Origin: Bacteroidales bacterium
GTDB taxonomy: Bacteria; Bacteroidota; Bacteroidia; Bacteroidales; F082
Direction of reading: 5' to 3'
Length of the DNA: 53,622 nucleotides
NCBI GenBank assembly: GCA_028696715.1
Contig: JAQVGO010000008.1
Location: forward strand, 1-53,622
Positions 17,338-26,609 of this stretch are shown here, piece by piece (position 1 is the first letter of the stretch; every line of letters begins with the position of its first letter). Made by a program: the position numbers and the translations under genes. Below the pieces are notes generated by a model. The model searched no databases and was not told where the DNA came from. It saw only the letters and a list, made by a program, of their open reading frames with translations.

Positions 17338-18342
17338 ATGGCTTTTACATTCGAACAGATCATAGCTGATATTCGGAACAGGGTTTATTATCCCATTTAT
17401 TTTTTGATGGGTGATGAACCTTATTTTATCGATACAATTTCTGATATGCTGGAAGAGCAGGTGCTCGATCCGGCTGATAAAGCCTTTAACCAAATGGTGG
17501 TGTATGGGCGTGATGTAGATGTGGAAACCATTGTAAATCAGGCCAGGAATTATCCAATGACGGGCGACTATCAGGTTTTGATTGTAAAAGAAGCACAGGA
17601 CATCAAGGAAATTGACAAGCTGGAAGATTATATTGAAAAATTGCCGGAAACCACAATCCTGATCATCAATTTTAAGTATAAGAAGTTGGATAAGCGAAGG
17701 CTGCTTGCTAAAAAAGTGGCTGCCCGGGGCGTGTTGTTCGAATCGAAAAAGATTTACGAAAACCATATCCCCAAATGGATCGAACAATATCTGGCACAGA
17801 AAAATTACACTATCACTCCAAAGGCCTGCCAGATGATTGCAGATTTTTTAGGGAATGATTTGCATAAAGTAAGGAATGAGCTGGAAAAATTAGTTATTGC
17901 ACTGCCTGCCGGAAAAAGGATTACTGACGAAGATGTGGAGCGAAATATTGGTATTTCAAAAGATTACAATGTTTTCGAGCTTCAAAAAGCCATTGGCAGC
18001 AGAGATATTCTGCGTGCCAACCAGATCGTCCGGTTTTTTGGAGACAACCCTAAAGATTATCCCTTGCTTCTTACCACCATCATTTTGTATGGTTTTTTCA
18101 CAAAAATCCTGAAGGTACATTATGCGCACGATAAAAGCAGAAATAATTTGGCCAGTTTGCTGGGCATGAATCCTTTCTTTGTTCAGGATATGCAGCAGGC
18201 GGCCCGCAATTTTAGCATTGCTGATGCTGTGCGTTGTATTGGTGTATTGCGCGAATACGACCTCAAATCAAAGGGTTACAAAAGTCAGGATATAGGTGCC
18301 GATGAGCTATACCGCGAAATGCTGTTTAAACTTTTGCATTAA
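17338..18342 (+). CDS. holA: DNA polymerase III subunit delta
   Basis: The delta subunit opens the sliding clamp within the clamp loader at the replication fork. The 334-residue protein has the expected three-domain arrangement: an N-terminal AAA+-like domain (PIYFLMGDEPYFIDTISDMLEEQVL, then YPMTGDYQVLIVKEAQDIKEIDKLEDYIE), a middle helical domain with FLGNDLHKVRNELEKLVIAL and DVERNIGISKDYNVFELQKAIGSRD, and a C-terminal helical collar. Length is normal. It lies 3 bp after amn, and its last 17 bp overlap the 3' end of the convergent acyl-CoA ligase gene. Confidence 0.96.
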   Translation: MAFTFEQIIADIRNRVYYPIYFLMGDEPYFIDTISDMLEEQVLDPADKAFNQMVVYGRDVDVETIVNQARNYPMTGDYQVLIVKEAQDIKEIDKLEDYIEKLPETTILIINFKYKKLDKRRLLAKKVAARGVLFESKKIYENHIPKWIEQYLAQKNYTITPKACQMIADFLGNDLHKVRNELEKLVIALPAGKRITDEDVERNIGISKDYNVFELQKAIGSRDILRANQIVRFFGDNPKDYPLLLTTIILYGFFTKILKVHYAHDKSRNNLASLLGMNPFFVQDMQQAARNFSIADAVRCIGVLREYDLKSKGYKSQDIGADELYREMLFKLLH

Positions 18343-20113
18343 AACCGCCGTTCAGATATAGCGATTCAATCAAAACAGCATATTTCCGCATCAGGAATTT
18401 TCGTTTGAGCTTCATGGTAGGGGAGAGCTCTCCGGTTTCCACATTCCATGAATCGGCAAGCAGCACAAATTTTTTCACCCTTTCGGTGTGATCAAGTTTT
18501 TTGTTCATCTCGTTTATTTCGCGTTCGATGCGGTTAACTATCACCGGATCTTTGATGCTTTTTTCCTTACCTTCGAAAGGGCGTTCTTTTACCTTACACC
18601 AGGATTCAAGGTGTGCAAAATCGGGTATAATGATGGCCGCCGCAAAATTTTTGCCTTCACCCACAACCATCACATTTTCGATGAAGGCACTTTCCTTAAG
18701 TTTGTTTTCAACCTGTTGAGGGGCAATATATTTGCCGCCCGATGTTTTAAAAATTTCTTTTTTACGATCGGTAATACGCAAAAATTTTCCTTCGAACCGA
18801 CCAATATCACCTGTGTGCAGCCAACCATCCTGATCAATAATTTCATCAGTAAGGTCTTGTCGCTTGTAATATCCCAGCATCACATTGGGTCCTTTGGTAA
18901 GGATTTCGCCATCTTCTGCAATTTTTATTTCAACGCCAGGTAATGCAGGGCCAACAGTCCCAATTTTTACACCTCCGGGGAGGAAATTGCTCACAGCCAC
19001 AACAGGAGAAGTTTCGGTCAGACCATAACCTTCTATGATTTTGAATCCGGCAGCCCAAAAAACTCTTGCGATACGTTCCTGCAAACTGGCACCCCCGCTA
19101 ACAATAGCGTTTAATCTGCCTCCAAAGGCAGGATGCCATTTATTGAAAACCAATTTACGGGCAATCCGTAGTTTTAGCCGATACCATAAACCAGCTTTTT
19201 GCCAGGGTTCGTATTTTTCGCCAACACTGATAGCCCAAAAAAAGATTGCCTTTTTGATGCCTTTAAGGCCTCTTCCTTTGCGCACAATTTTTTCGTAGGT
19301 CTTTTCCAAAACGCGAGGCACTGCTGTAAACATTTCGGGTTTTGAATCGCGGATGTATTCACCTATCTGATCCAGGTTATCGCAATAATAAATGCTGGCA
19401 CCAAACCGCTGGTAAGTGTAATTCATGATTCGTTCCAGCACATGGCACAAAGGCAGGAAACTCAACACACGGCTCACCGGATTTTGCGACAATATTTCGA
19501 TGGTTGCATCGGCATTGCTCATAATATTACGGTGCGAAAGCATCACACCTTTGGGGTTTCCTGTTGTGCCTGAAGTATATATTAAAGTTGCCATTTCGGT
19601 GGCCTTAATGTTGTTGCGAAGCTCGTCCAACTCAGCTTGTTTGTCAGATTTTTCACCTCTCTCCAGCAATTCGGTCCAATGGCGCAGGCCATCCACTTTT
19701 TCAATACTAAAAATGCCTTCGAGGCTGGTCACTTCATTCACTACATCTTTGATGCGTTGATGAAAAGCATCATTTGAAATGATGATATAGGTTACACTGG
19801 CATCGTTAAAAATAAACTGATAATTATTGTCGCTAATAGTAGGATAGATAGGAACCTGAATGGCTCCAATCTGAAGCAAAGCCATATCAATGAAATTCCA
19901 TTCCGGACAGTTTTTTAAGATAGTGGCTACCCTGTCACCTTTTTTGATGCCTGATTCCAGAAAACCCAAACTGAGTTTATCAACTGTTTCAACATATTGC
20001 CTTGCAGCAACACTTTGCCATTCGCCATTTTTTCGAGCCGCAAAAATTTCCTTATCAGCTGAGTCAGCTTTTCTGAATGTATCCAGGATATCAAAAATAC
20101 GAGCGTTTTTCAT
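18326..20113 (-). CDS. Long-chain acyl-CoA ligase (AMP-binding), copy 1
   Basis: The enzyme activates fatty acids to acyl-CoA through an acyl-adenylate. The 595-residue protein has the ANL superfamily motifs: P-loop YTSGTTGNPKGVMLSHRN, FLPLCHVLER, the GYGLTET adenylate motif, DGWLHTGDIG, and the hinge and late lysine segment RITDRKKEIFKTSGGKYIAPQQVE. It is of the long-chain type by length and by GYGLTETSPV. It lies directly downstream of a close relative (20149-21924) on the same strand with a 35-bp gap, so this is a tandem pair. Its 3' end overlaps holA on the opposite strand. Confidence 0.95.
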   Translation of the reverse strand: MKNARIFDILDTFRKADSADKEIFAARKNGEWQSVAARQYVETVDKLSLGFLESGIKKGDRVATILKNCPEWNFIDMALLQIGAIQVPIYPTISDNNYQFIFNDASVTYIIISNDAFHQRIKDVVNEVTSLEGIFSIEKVDGLRHWTELLERGEKSDKQAELDELRNNIKATEMATLIYTSGTTGNPKGVMLSHRNIMSNADATIEILSQNPVSRVLSFLPLCHVLERIMNYTYQRFGASIYYCDNLDQIGEYIRDSKPEMFTAVPRVLEKTYEKIVRKGRGLKGIKKAIFFWAISVGEKYEPWQKAGLWYRLKLRIARKLVFNKWHPAFGGRLNAIVSGGASLQERIARVFWAAGFKIIEGYGLTETSPVVAVSNFLPGGVKIGTVGPALPGVEIKIAEDGEILTKGPNVMLGYYKRQDLTDEIIDQDGWLHTGDIGRFEGKFLRITDRKKEIFKTSGGKYIAPQQVENKLKESAFIENVMVVGEGKNFAAAIIIPDFAHLESWCKVKERPFEGKEKSIKDPVIVNRIEREINEMNKKLDHTERVKKFVLLADSWNVETGELSPTMKLKRKFLMRKYAVLIESLYLNGGFNAKV

Positions 20114-20148
20114 ACTTTGGCGGTTATTAGTTTGATAAATTTAGCAAA

Positions 20149-21924
20149 TTAGGTTTTGTAGATTTCGTCAATTTTATCCTGATATTTTTTTGCAATAAAA
20201 TTTCTTTTCAATTTCAGGTTTGCAGTCAACTCTCCCGACTGAACGGTCCATTCATGGTCAGTAAGCTCAAATTTCTTAATTTTTTCGTAATCACCAAAAT
20301 ATACATTGTAATGATCCACTTCTTTTTTGAAACGATTAATAATTGCTTTTTTAGTAATCATTTCACTATCAGTAGTATAATTGATTCCTTTGATACGGCA
20401 CCACGACCGCAGGTGTTCGAAATTTGGTACAATCAGAGCTGCGGCAAATTTATGGTGTTCGCCAATTACCATGAGGCCATCGATAAAGGCAGATTCTTTG
20501 AACCGGTTTTCGATCAGGGCGGGGCTGATGTATTTTCCCATTGATGTTTTGAAGATTTCTTTTATACGGCCGGTAATCTGCAGGTGTCCTGAACTATCAA
20601 TCTCGCCCACATCACCCGTATGAAACCAGCCATCGCTGTCAATGGCTTCAGCTGTCATTGCCTTATCTTTAAAATAGCCTTTCATCACGTTGGGGCCTTT
20701 GACTAAAATTTCGCCATTCTGGGCAATTTTTACCTCAACATTTTTGATTACTTTACCTACCGTTCCAAATTTTAGCCCTTCGGGTTCAAGGGTATTTACA
20801 GCTATTACAGGAGAGGTTTCGGTGAGTCCGTATCCTTCCAGAACCGGAATTTGCGCTGCGGTAAAAACCTTGCTTAACCTGGGTTGCAATGCTGCCCCAC
20901 CCGAAACGATCACACGCATTTTTCCACCAAGTGCCTCGCGCCATTTCGAAAAAATCAGCTTGTTGGCAATAGAAAGCTGTAATTTATAAAATATCCCGTT
21001 TTTGTTTTCGGCCTGATAGCTAAGGCCCAGATTAACAGCCCAAAAGAAAAGTTGTTTTTTAATTCCTTTGAGTTTACGGCCTTTGGCAATAATTTTATCA
21101 TAAACTTTTTCGAGCAATCGGGGAACGGTGGTGAGTATTTCGGGTTGCACCTCACGAATATTATCTGCAATTGTTCCCATATTTTCGGCATAATAGATAC
21201 TTACACCCAGATAGATATAGGTGTAAATATTCATCCTTTCGTAAACATGACACAGCGGCAAATAACTTACAGCTTTGCAATGTTCGTCAACGGGAAAGAT
21301 ATGGTAAACAGCTTCTACATTGCTCAACAGATTGGCGTGCGACAGCATCACGCCTTTTGGCTTTCCGGTGGTGCCTGAAGTGTATATCAAAGTAGCTGTG
21401 TCGTCGGCTGATATATTGCTTTTAATGTTTTGAAGCTTTTCAGCATTTTGATTTTCAGCACCGAGTGTAATTAACTCACTCAGGTGTTTCAGTCCTTCGG
21501 TAGTTTTGAAAGTATAAACATCCTGCACATTATCTATTTCGGGCAATATGTGTTCAACTTTGCGAAAGAGTTCTTTGCCGGCAACAAACACAAATTTTAC
21601 ATCTGAATGAATGAGTATGTATTTGTAGTCTGCTTCGCTAATGGTAGGATAAATAGGCACATGAATGGCACCGGTCTGGAGCACCGCAAAATCAATGAAA
21701 TTCCATTCGGGGCAGTTGTTTGAAATCGTAGCAATTTTATCGCCTTTTTCAATCCCAAGCTGCAATAAGGCATAGCTGATATCATCAACTATTTCGCGAA
21801 ATTTTGTGATGTCGTATTTCACCCAATCACCATTTTCTTTTCCGGCTAAAACATCAGCTTTTGGTTTGAATTTTTGTTCGTAATAAGGCAGTAAATCAAA
21901 GATGCGCGTAATCCGTTTATCCAT
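20149..21924 (-). CDS. Long-chain acyl-CoA ligase (AMP-binding), copy 2
   Basis: A 591-residue paralogue of the preceding gene with the same order of motifs: YTSGTTGKPKGVMLSHANL, YLPLCHVYERM, EGYGLTETSPVIAV, DGWFHTGDVG and GRIKEIFKTSMGKYISPALIE. Conserved stretches such as PEWNFID and GAIHVPIYPTIS are near-identical to copy 1, while the central 60 residues differ, so the duplication is old. It would activate fatty acids; the different mid-regions may mean different chain-length preference. A TAnnTTTG box lies upstream at 21972-21979. It is the first gene of a likely two-gene unit with copy 1. Confidence 0.95.
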   Translation of the reverse strand: MDKRITRIFDLLPYYEQKFKPKADVLAGKENGDWVKYDITKFREIVDDISYALLQLGIEKGDKIATISNNCPEWNFIDFAVLQTGAIHVPIYPTISEADYKYILIHSDVKFVFVAGKELFRKVEHILPEIDNVQDVYTFKTTEGLKHLSELITLGAENQNAEKLQNIKSNISADDTATLIYTSGTTGKPKGVMLSHANLLSNVEAVYHIFPVDEHCKAVSYLPLCHVYERMNIYTYIYLGVSIYYAENMGTIADNIREVQPEILTTVPRLLEKVYDKIIAKGRKLKGIKKQLFFWAVNLGLSYQAENKNGIFYKLQLSIANKLIFSKWREALGGKMRVIVSGGAALQPRLSKVFTAAQIPVLEGYGLTETSPVIAVNTLEPEGLKFGTVGKVIKNVEVKIAQNGEILVKGPNVMKGYFKDKAMTAEAIDSDGWFHTGDVGEIDSSGHLQITGRIKEIFKTSMGKYISPALIENRFKESAFIDGLMVIGEHHKFAAALIVPNFEHLRSWCRIKGINYTTDSEMITKKAIINRFKKEVDHYNVYFGDYEKIKKFELTDHEWTVQSGELTANLKLKRNFIAKKYQDKIDEIYKT

Positions 21925-21971
21925 AACGTAAACTTAGTAAGCTATTGAATAGCAATTAAAACCAACACCAA

Positions 21972-21979
21972 CAAAAATA
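21972..21979 (-). promoter_or_regulatory. Promoter -7 box of the acyl-CoA ligase pair
   Basis: On the minus strand the bases read TATTTTTG, matching TAnnTTTG, 47 bases before the ATG at 21924. Confidence 0.5.
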
Positions 21980-22024
21980 CTGGGAGCAATATTAAGAAAA
22001 AAATAACAATTAATTAGAATCTGA

Positions 22025-22795
22025 TTAGGTGATGCTTTGCCTGTTAAATTGCATGGCACTGGCCTGGGCTGTTGGCATAATCAACAAATCATTGATATTT
22101 ACATGTGCGGGTACATTAGCAACATACCAGATGGCATCGGCAATATCTTCTGCAGTCAAAGGTTTAAATCCTTTGTACACATTTTTAGCTTTTTGTTGAT
22201 CACCTTTGAAACGAACCAGCGAAAATTCTGTTTCCACTGCACCTGGGGCCACCTGGCTCACTCTTATCCCAAAGGGAAGCAAATCCATACGCATGGCTTT
22301 GGTGAGGCCATCTACGGCATGTTTGGTGGCGCAATAAACATTACCGCCCGGATAGGCTTCTTTTCCGGCGATCGAACCAATGTTAATGATATGCCCGAAG
22401 CCTTGTTCCACCATCATGGATGCAATACTTTTCGACACATACAGCAATCCTTTGATATTTGTATCGATCATTTGTTCCCAATCGGATATTTCACTATTGT
22501 GCAAAGGAAGCAGACCTGCTGCTAATCCGGCATTGTTGATCAATAAATCTGGCTTGATCTGTTTTTCCGAAAGCATTTTTTTTAATTCGTCCCCACTTCC
22601 AGGATGGCGCACATCCTGTGTAAGGCAAATCACCGTGGCATCGAATTTCTCTTGGATTTCATGTTGCAATGATCTCAGCTTTTCGGCTCGCCGGCCGGTG
22701 ACTACCAATTGCCAGCCATTGGCTGCAAATTTCAGCGCAGCGGCTTGCCCGATGCCACTTGTGGCACCTGTAATGATCGCAGTTTTTGTAGGCAT
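22025..22795 (-). CDS. SDR family NAD(P)-dependent oxidoreductase, YdfG-like
   Basis: A 256-residue short-chain dehydrogenase. It has the cofactor loop TGATSGIG (residues 9-16), an Arg pair following strand 2 (TGRRAEK) that favours NADPH, NNAG, the catalytic Ser in IGSIAGKEAY and the YxxxK pair in VYCATKHAVDGL. The sequence is closest by eye to the YdfG/serine 3-dehydrogenase group, which reduces 3-hydroxy acids or related carbonyls; the true substrate is unknown. The ATG is 3 bp after the purL stop, so it is likely expressed from the purL promoter, although no purine step calls for it. Confidence 0.92.
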   Translation of the reverse strand: MPTKTAIITGATSGIGQAAALKFAANGWQLVVTGRRAEKLRSLQHEIQEKFDATVICLTQDVRHPGSGDELKKMLSEKQIKPDLLINNAGLAAGLLPLHNSEISDWEQMIDTNIKGLLYVSKSIASMMVEQGFGHIINIGSIAGKEAYPGGNVYCATKHAVDGLTKAMRMDLLPFGIRVSQVAPGAVETEFSLVRFKGDQQKAKNVYKGFKPLTAEDIADAIWYVANVPAHVNINDLLIMPTAQASAMQFNRQSIT

Positions 22796-22798
22796 GTT

Positions 22799-25700
22799 CT
22801 ATTTAGTTTGTTTGGTATTCTCGATCCATTTACGGGCATTGACAAAGGCTTCTATCCAGGGACTTACTTCATCCTGTTCGCGATGTTCAGGATAATGCGC
22901 CCATTGCCACGGAAGGAAGGATCTTTCGATATGTGGCATCATTGCCAGGTGACGGCCATCATTTGAACAGACTGCTGCTGTGGCAAAATCACTTCCATTT
23001 GGATTGCCCGGATATTCTTCCTGTCCGTATTGCATCACAAGATTGTAATTGTCTTTATAGCACGGGAAGCTGAATTTGCCTTCTCCGTGAGCAATCCACA
23101 CTCCTAACCGTTTGCCTGATAAGCTTTTGAGCATTACACTATTGTTGGCAGGAATATCCACGTTGATAAATCCGGATTCAAATTTGCCCGAATCATTAGG
23201 TAGCATCAATGCTTTTTCGGGATGATCAGGAAAAACAAGATTTAATTCCATCATTAACTGGCAGCCATTGCAAACGCCCAGACTCAAAGTGTCGGGTCGG
23301 GCATAGAAGTTATCGAGTGCTTGCTTTGCTTTGGTATTGTATAAAAATGCTCCAGCCCAACCCTTAGCCGAACCCAGCACATCTGAGTTTGAGAAACCGC
23401 CGACAAAAGCAATCATCTGTACGTCAGTCAGGTCTTCGCGTCCGCTGATAAGGTCAGTCATGTGGATGTCTTTAACATCAAAGCCTGCAAGATGCAGGGC
23501 ATAAGCCATTTCGCGGTCGCCGTTAACACCTTTTTCGCGGATGATAGCAGCTTTCAGGCCGCTGGATTTTCGCCTGGAAGCTTCCAGTCCATAGCTGCTG
23601 AGTTTGCCTGTGAAATCTTTTCCAAAGCTAAATTCCAGATCTTGTTTCTTATAATTTTTAAATCTCCGTAAGGCAAATTTTTCGCCACTTTGCATTTTGT
23701 CGAGCAAATAGGACGATTTAAACCAACTATCGCGCAAAGCATCAATGTCGAGCGTATAACTGTCTTTGTAATGATGCAAAATCAGCAGGCGGTCAGCAAT
23801 TGGTTTTCCAATGGTGGCGAAGTTAATCTGTGCTTTCGAAAGTGTTTCAAAGGCCGGAGAATCTTTTTTAAGCTGTAAGACTATGGCTGGTTTTTCGCTG
23901 AAAAGCAACTGTATGATATCCAGTTTTTGAAAGCTGTCGAGGCTGATTTCCATGCCAAAATCAGTGTTGGCAAAATTCATTTCGAGCAAGGTGGTTATCA
24001 AGCCCCCAGCCGAAACATCGTGACCAGCCATAATGAGCTCCTGATCAATCAATTCCTGTATGGTATCAAACACCTGTTTAAAGTAGGCTGCATCTTTAAC
24101 ATCAGGTGCTTTTGTGCCAATACCATTCAAAAGCTGGGCAAAACTGCTTCCACCAAGCTCAAAGTCGTCGGAGGATAAATCAATGTAAACGACAGCTGTA
24201 TCCGGGTCATTTTTCAGCACTGGTCTTACAGCTTTTTTCAAGTCTTTTACTTCGGCAGCGGCTGTCACGATAACCGTTCCGGGCGCCAGTACTTTGGTGC
24301 CATCAGGATATTTTTGGGTCATCGAGAGGCTGTCTTTTCCGGTTGGCACATTGATGCCCAGCTCAACACAAAAGTCGCTCAACGCCTTTACGGCCATATA
24401 AAGCCGGGTGTTTTCGCCCGGATTTTTAGCAGGCCACATCCAGTTAGCACTTAGCGACACACCTTTGAGGCCTCCTTCGAGGGGAGCCCAAAGGATGTTG
24501 GTCAGTGCCTCGGCCACCGAAAGTCGCGATCCAACACGCGAATCAATTAAACCAGCCACAGGTGCATGACCCAGGGCAGAGGCAATACCTTTTATCCCTC
24601 TGTAATCCAGTGCTGTTATGCCCAAATTATTTAGGGGCAACTGAATGGCTCCGGCACATTGTTGCATGGCCACACGTCCGGTTACCGAGCGGTCAACCTT
24701 GTTGGTGAGCCAGTCTTTACAAGCAACGGCTTCGAGCTGTAGTACTTCATTGATATAGACATAAATGTCATCAAAATCATATTGCAGCGCATCGAATCGG
24801 TAGGGCTTGTATCGATCTTCCAAAACAGTTTTTGGGGGCTTCCCAAAAAGATATTCCAGCCGCAGATCAATCGGACAAACTTTTTCATCCCGCTTAAATA
24901 CCAATTGTTGATCAGCTGTGGCATTACCCACCAAATACATAGGTGCGCGTTCTCTTTCAGCTGTTTTTTGCAGGATTTCCATAAAAGCGGGATGGATAAC
25001 CAAACCCATCCTTTCCTGCGATTCATTTCCAATGATTTCTTTGTCAGAAAGTGTAGGATCACCCACAGGTAATTTGCCTATGTCTATTTTGCCACCGCTG
25101 TCTTCAACCAGTTCCGAAAGGCTGTTTAAGTGACCACCGGCACCATGATCGTGAATGGAACGAACTGGATTCTTGTCGTTTTCAGTCATGGCCCGAATCA
25201 CATTGGCAACACGTTTTTGCATCTCAGGATTAGCCCTTTGCACGGCATTTAGCTCAATCGCATTGCTAAACTCGCCGGTATCCACACTCGAAACGGCACC
25301 TCCACCCATGCCAATACGGTAATTGTCGCCACCAAGCACCACAATCAAGTCGCCGGGTTCGGGTTTTTCTTTCTGGCTATCTTCGGCTTTGGCAAAACCA
25401 ACACCACCAGCCAGCATGATCACTTTATCGTATCCAAAATAGCCCTGTTCTTTGTGCTCAAAGGTGAGCAGGCTGCCATTTATTAGCGGCTGGCCAAACT
25501 TATTTCCAAAATCAGAGGCACCGTTTGAAGCTTTGATGAGGATCTCAGCCGGATTATGATAGAGCCAATCACGTGGCTCGCAGTTTGTTTCCCAGCTTCT
25601 GTTTTCTTCGGTGCGGGGATAGGATGTCATATAAACGGCTGATCCGGTAAGCGGAACAGAACCTTTTCCGCCTGCAAGCCGGTCGCGGATTTCGCCTCCG

Positions 25701-26494
25701 CTACCCGTTGAGGCTCCATTGAAAGGCTCAACAGTTGTTGGAAAGTTATGTGTTTCGGCCTTCAATGAAATTACGGAGTGGATCTCTTTAATCTCGAAAA
25801 AATCAGCCTGATGCTGGGTGGCTGGTGCAAATTGCTCAATTTGAGGTCCCAGAAAAAAGGCCACATTATCTTTATAGGCCGAAACCAATCGGTTAGGATG
25901 TTCCTTAGACGTTTTTTTTATCAGGGCAAAAAGCGTTTCGGGCATGGTTTTGCCATCGATGATAAAAGTGCCATTGAAAATTTTATGCCGACAATGTTCA
26001 GAGTTTACCTGAGCAAAACCATACACCTCACTGTCGGTGAGTTTGCGGTTGATCTTTTGGCTGATTTCTTCCAGGTATTTTATTTCGTCATCACTAAGTG
26101 CAAGGCCTTCCTGAATATTGTAGGCTTGCAGGTCGTCAATATTCTTTACGGGTTCTGGTTTATGTTCGATATGAAACAGGAGCTGGTCGAGGTTGTGATA
26201 GCGTGCCTGAAGCATGGGGTCGTACTCTGAGTTGGTTTTGTCAGTTTTATAAAACGATTCGATACGACTGATACCTTGAATGCCCATGTTTTGGGTTATT
26301 TCAACGGCATTGGTACTCCAGGGAGTGATCATTTCCTTGCGGGGGCCAATATAATATCCCTTGATAGTTTTTTCGTGAATTTGTCTGGCATCACCAAAAA
26401 GCCAGCTAAGTTTTTGCAGGCTGTCCTGATCAGGTTTTGAAAGGGATTCCAGTGCAATAATACGATTGGCAGTGGGCTGAAAAAACAATATCAT
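22799..26494 (-). CDS. purL: Phosphoribosylformylglycinamidine synthase, single-chain form
   Basis: PurL converts FGAR, glutamine and ATP to FGAM, the fourth step of purine synthesis. At 1231 residues it is the large fused form: an N-terminal PurS-like part, two AIRS-like synthetase halves (SLKAETHNFPTTVEPFNGASTGSGGEIRD for the first; GKDSLSMTQKYPDG and AGHDVSAGGLITTLLEMNFAN for the second) and a C-terminal class I glutamine amidotransferase with the catalytic Cys in LGVCNGCQLMMEL (about 1075) and AHGEGKF. The start at 26494 (MILFFQPTANR) is preferred to the longer frame because a TAnnTTTG box at 26537-26544 makes the upstream ATG unlikely. The SDR gene follows 3 bp later. Confidence 0.97.
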   Translation of the reverse strand: MILFFQPTANRIIALESLSKPDQDSLQKLSWLFGDARQIHEKTIKGYYIGPRKEMITPWSTNAVEITQNMGIQGISRIESFYKTDKTNSEYDPMLQARYHNLDQLLFHIEHKPEPVKNIDDLQAYNIQEGLALSDDEIKYLEEISQKINRKLTDSEVYGFAQVNSEHCRHKIFNGTFIIDGKTMPETLFALIKKTSKEHPNRLVSAYKDNVAFFLGPQIEQFAPATQHQADFFEIKEIHSVISLKAETHNFPTTVEPFNGASTGSGGEIRDRLAGGKGSVPLTGSAVYMTSYPRTEENRSWETNCEPRDWLYHNPAEILIKASNGASDFGNKFGQPLINGSLLTFEHKEQGYFGYDKVIMLAGGVGFAKAEDSQKEKPEPGDLIVVLGGDNYRIGMGGGAVSSVDTGEFSNAIELNAVQRANPEMQKRVANVIRAMTENDKNPVRSIHDHGAGGHLNSLSELVEDSGGKIDIGKLPVGDPTLSDKEIIGNESQERMGLVIHPAFMEILQKTAERERAPMYLVGNATADQQLVFKRDEKVCPIDLRLEYLFGKPPKTVLEDRYKPYRFDALQYDFDDIYVYINEVLQLEAVACKDWLTNKVDRSVTGRVAMQQCAGAIQLPLNNLGITALDYRGIKGIASALGHAPVAGLIDSRVGSRLSVAEALTNILWAPLEGGLKGVSLSANWMWPAKNPGENTRLYMAVKALSDFCVELGINVPTGKDSLSMTQKYPDGTKVLAPGTVIVTAAAEVKDLKKAVRPVLKNDPDTAVVYIDLSSDDFELGGSSFAQLLNGIGTKAPDVKDAAYFKQVFDTIQELIDQELIMAGHDVSAGGLITTLLEMNFANTDFGMEISLDSFQKLDIIQLLFSEKPAIVLQLKKDSPAFETLSKAQINFATIGKPIADRLLILHHYKDSYTLDIDALRDSWFKSSYLLDKMQSGEKFALRRFKNYKKQDLEFSFGKDFTGKLSSYGLEASRRKSSGLKAAIIREKGVNGDREMAYALHLAGFDVKDIHMTDLISGREDLTDVQMIAFVGGFSNSDVLGSAKGWAGAFLYNTKAKQALDNFYARPDTLSLGVCNGCQLMMELNLVFPDHPEKALMLPNDSGKFESGFINVDIPANNSVMLKSLSGKRLGVWIAHGEGKFSFPCYKDNYNLVMQYGQEEYPGNPNGSDFATAAVCSNDGRHLAMMPHIERSFLPWQWAHYPEHREQDEVSPWIEAFVNARKWIENTKQTK

Positions 26495-26536
26495 GGGTAT
26501 GTGTTTAGCAGGAAATTTGCAACCAAAAAACTGCTG

Positions 26537-26544
26537 CAAAGATA
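26537..26544 (-). promoter_or_regulatory. purL promoter, -7 box
   Basis: On the minus strand the bases read TATCTTTG, matching TAnnTTTG. A small inverted repeat (GAGAA-CA-TTCTC, 26551-26562) lies between this box and the -33 area, where a bound regulator could block the polymerase; that role is speculative. Confidence 0.55.
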
Positions 26545-26609
26545 TAAAATGAGAACATTCTCTTAACTAAAATAACACGAATGGGAAAGATATAAATGTC
26601 TGCTCGAAA

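Noticed and set aside
22380..22895. Plus-strand frame opposite the SDR/purL junction
   Set aside because: It overlaps two well supported genes on the other strand and has no recognisable motif.
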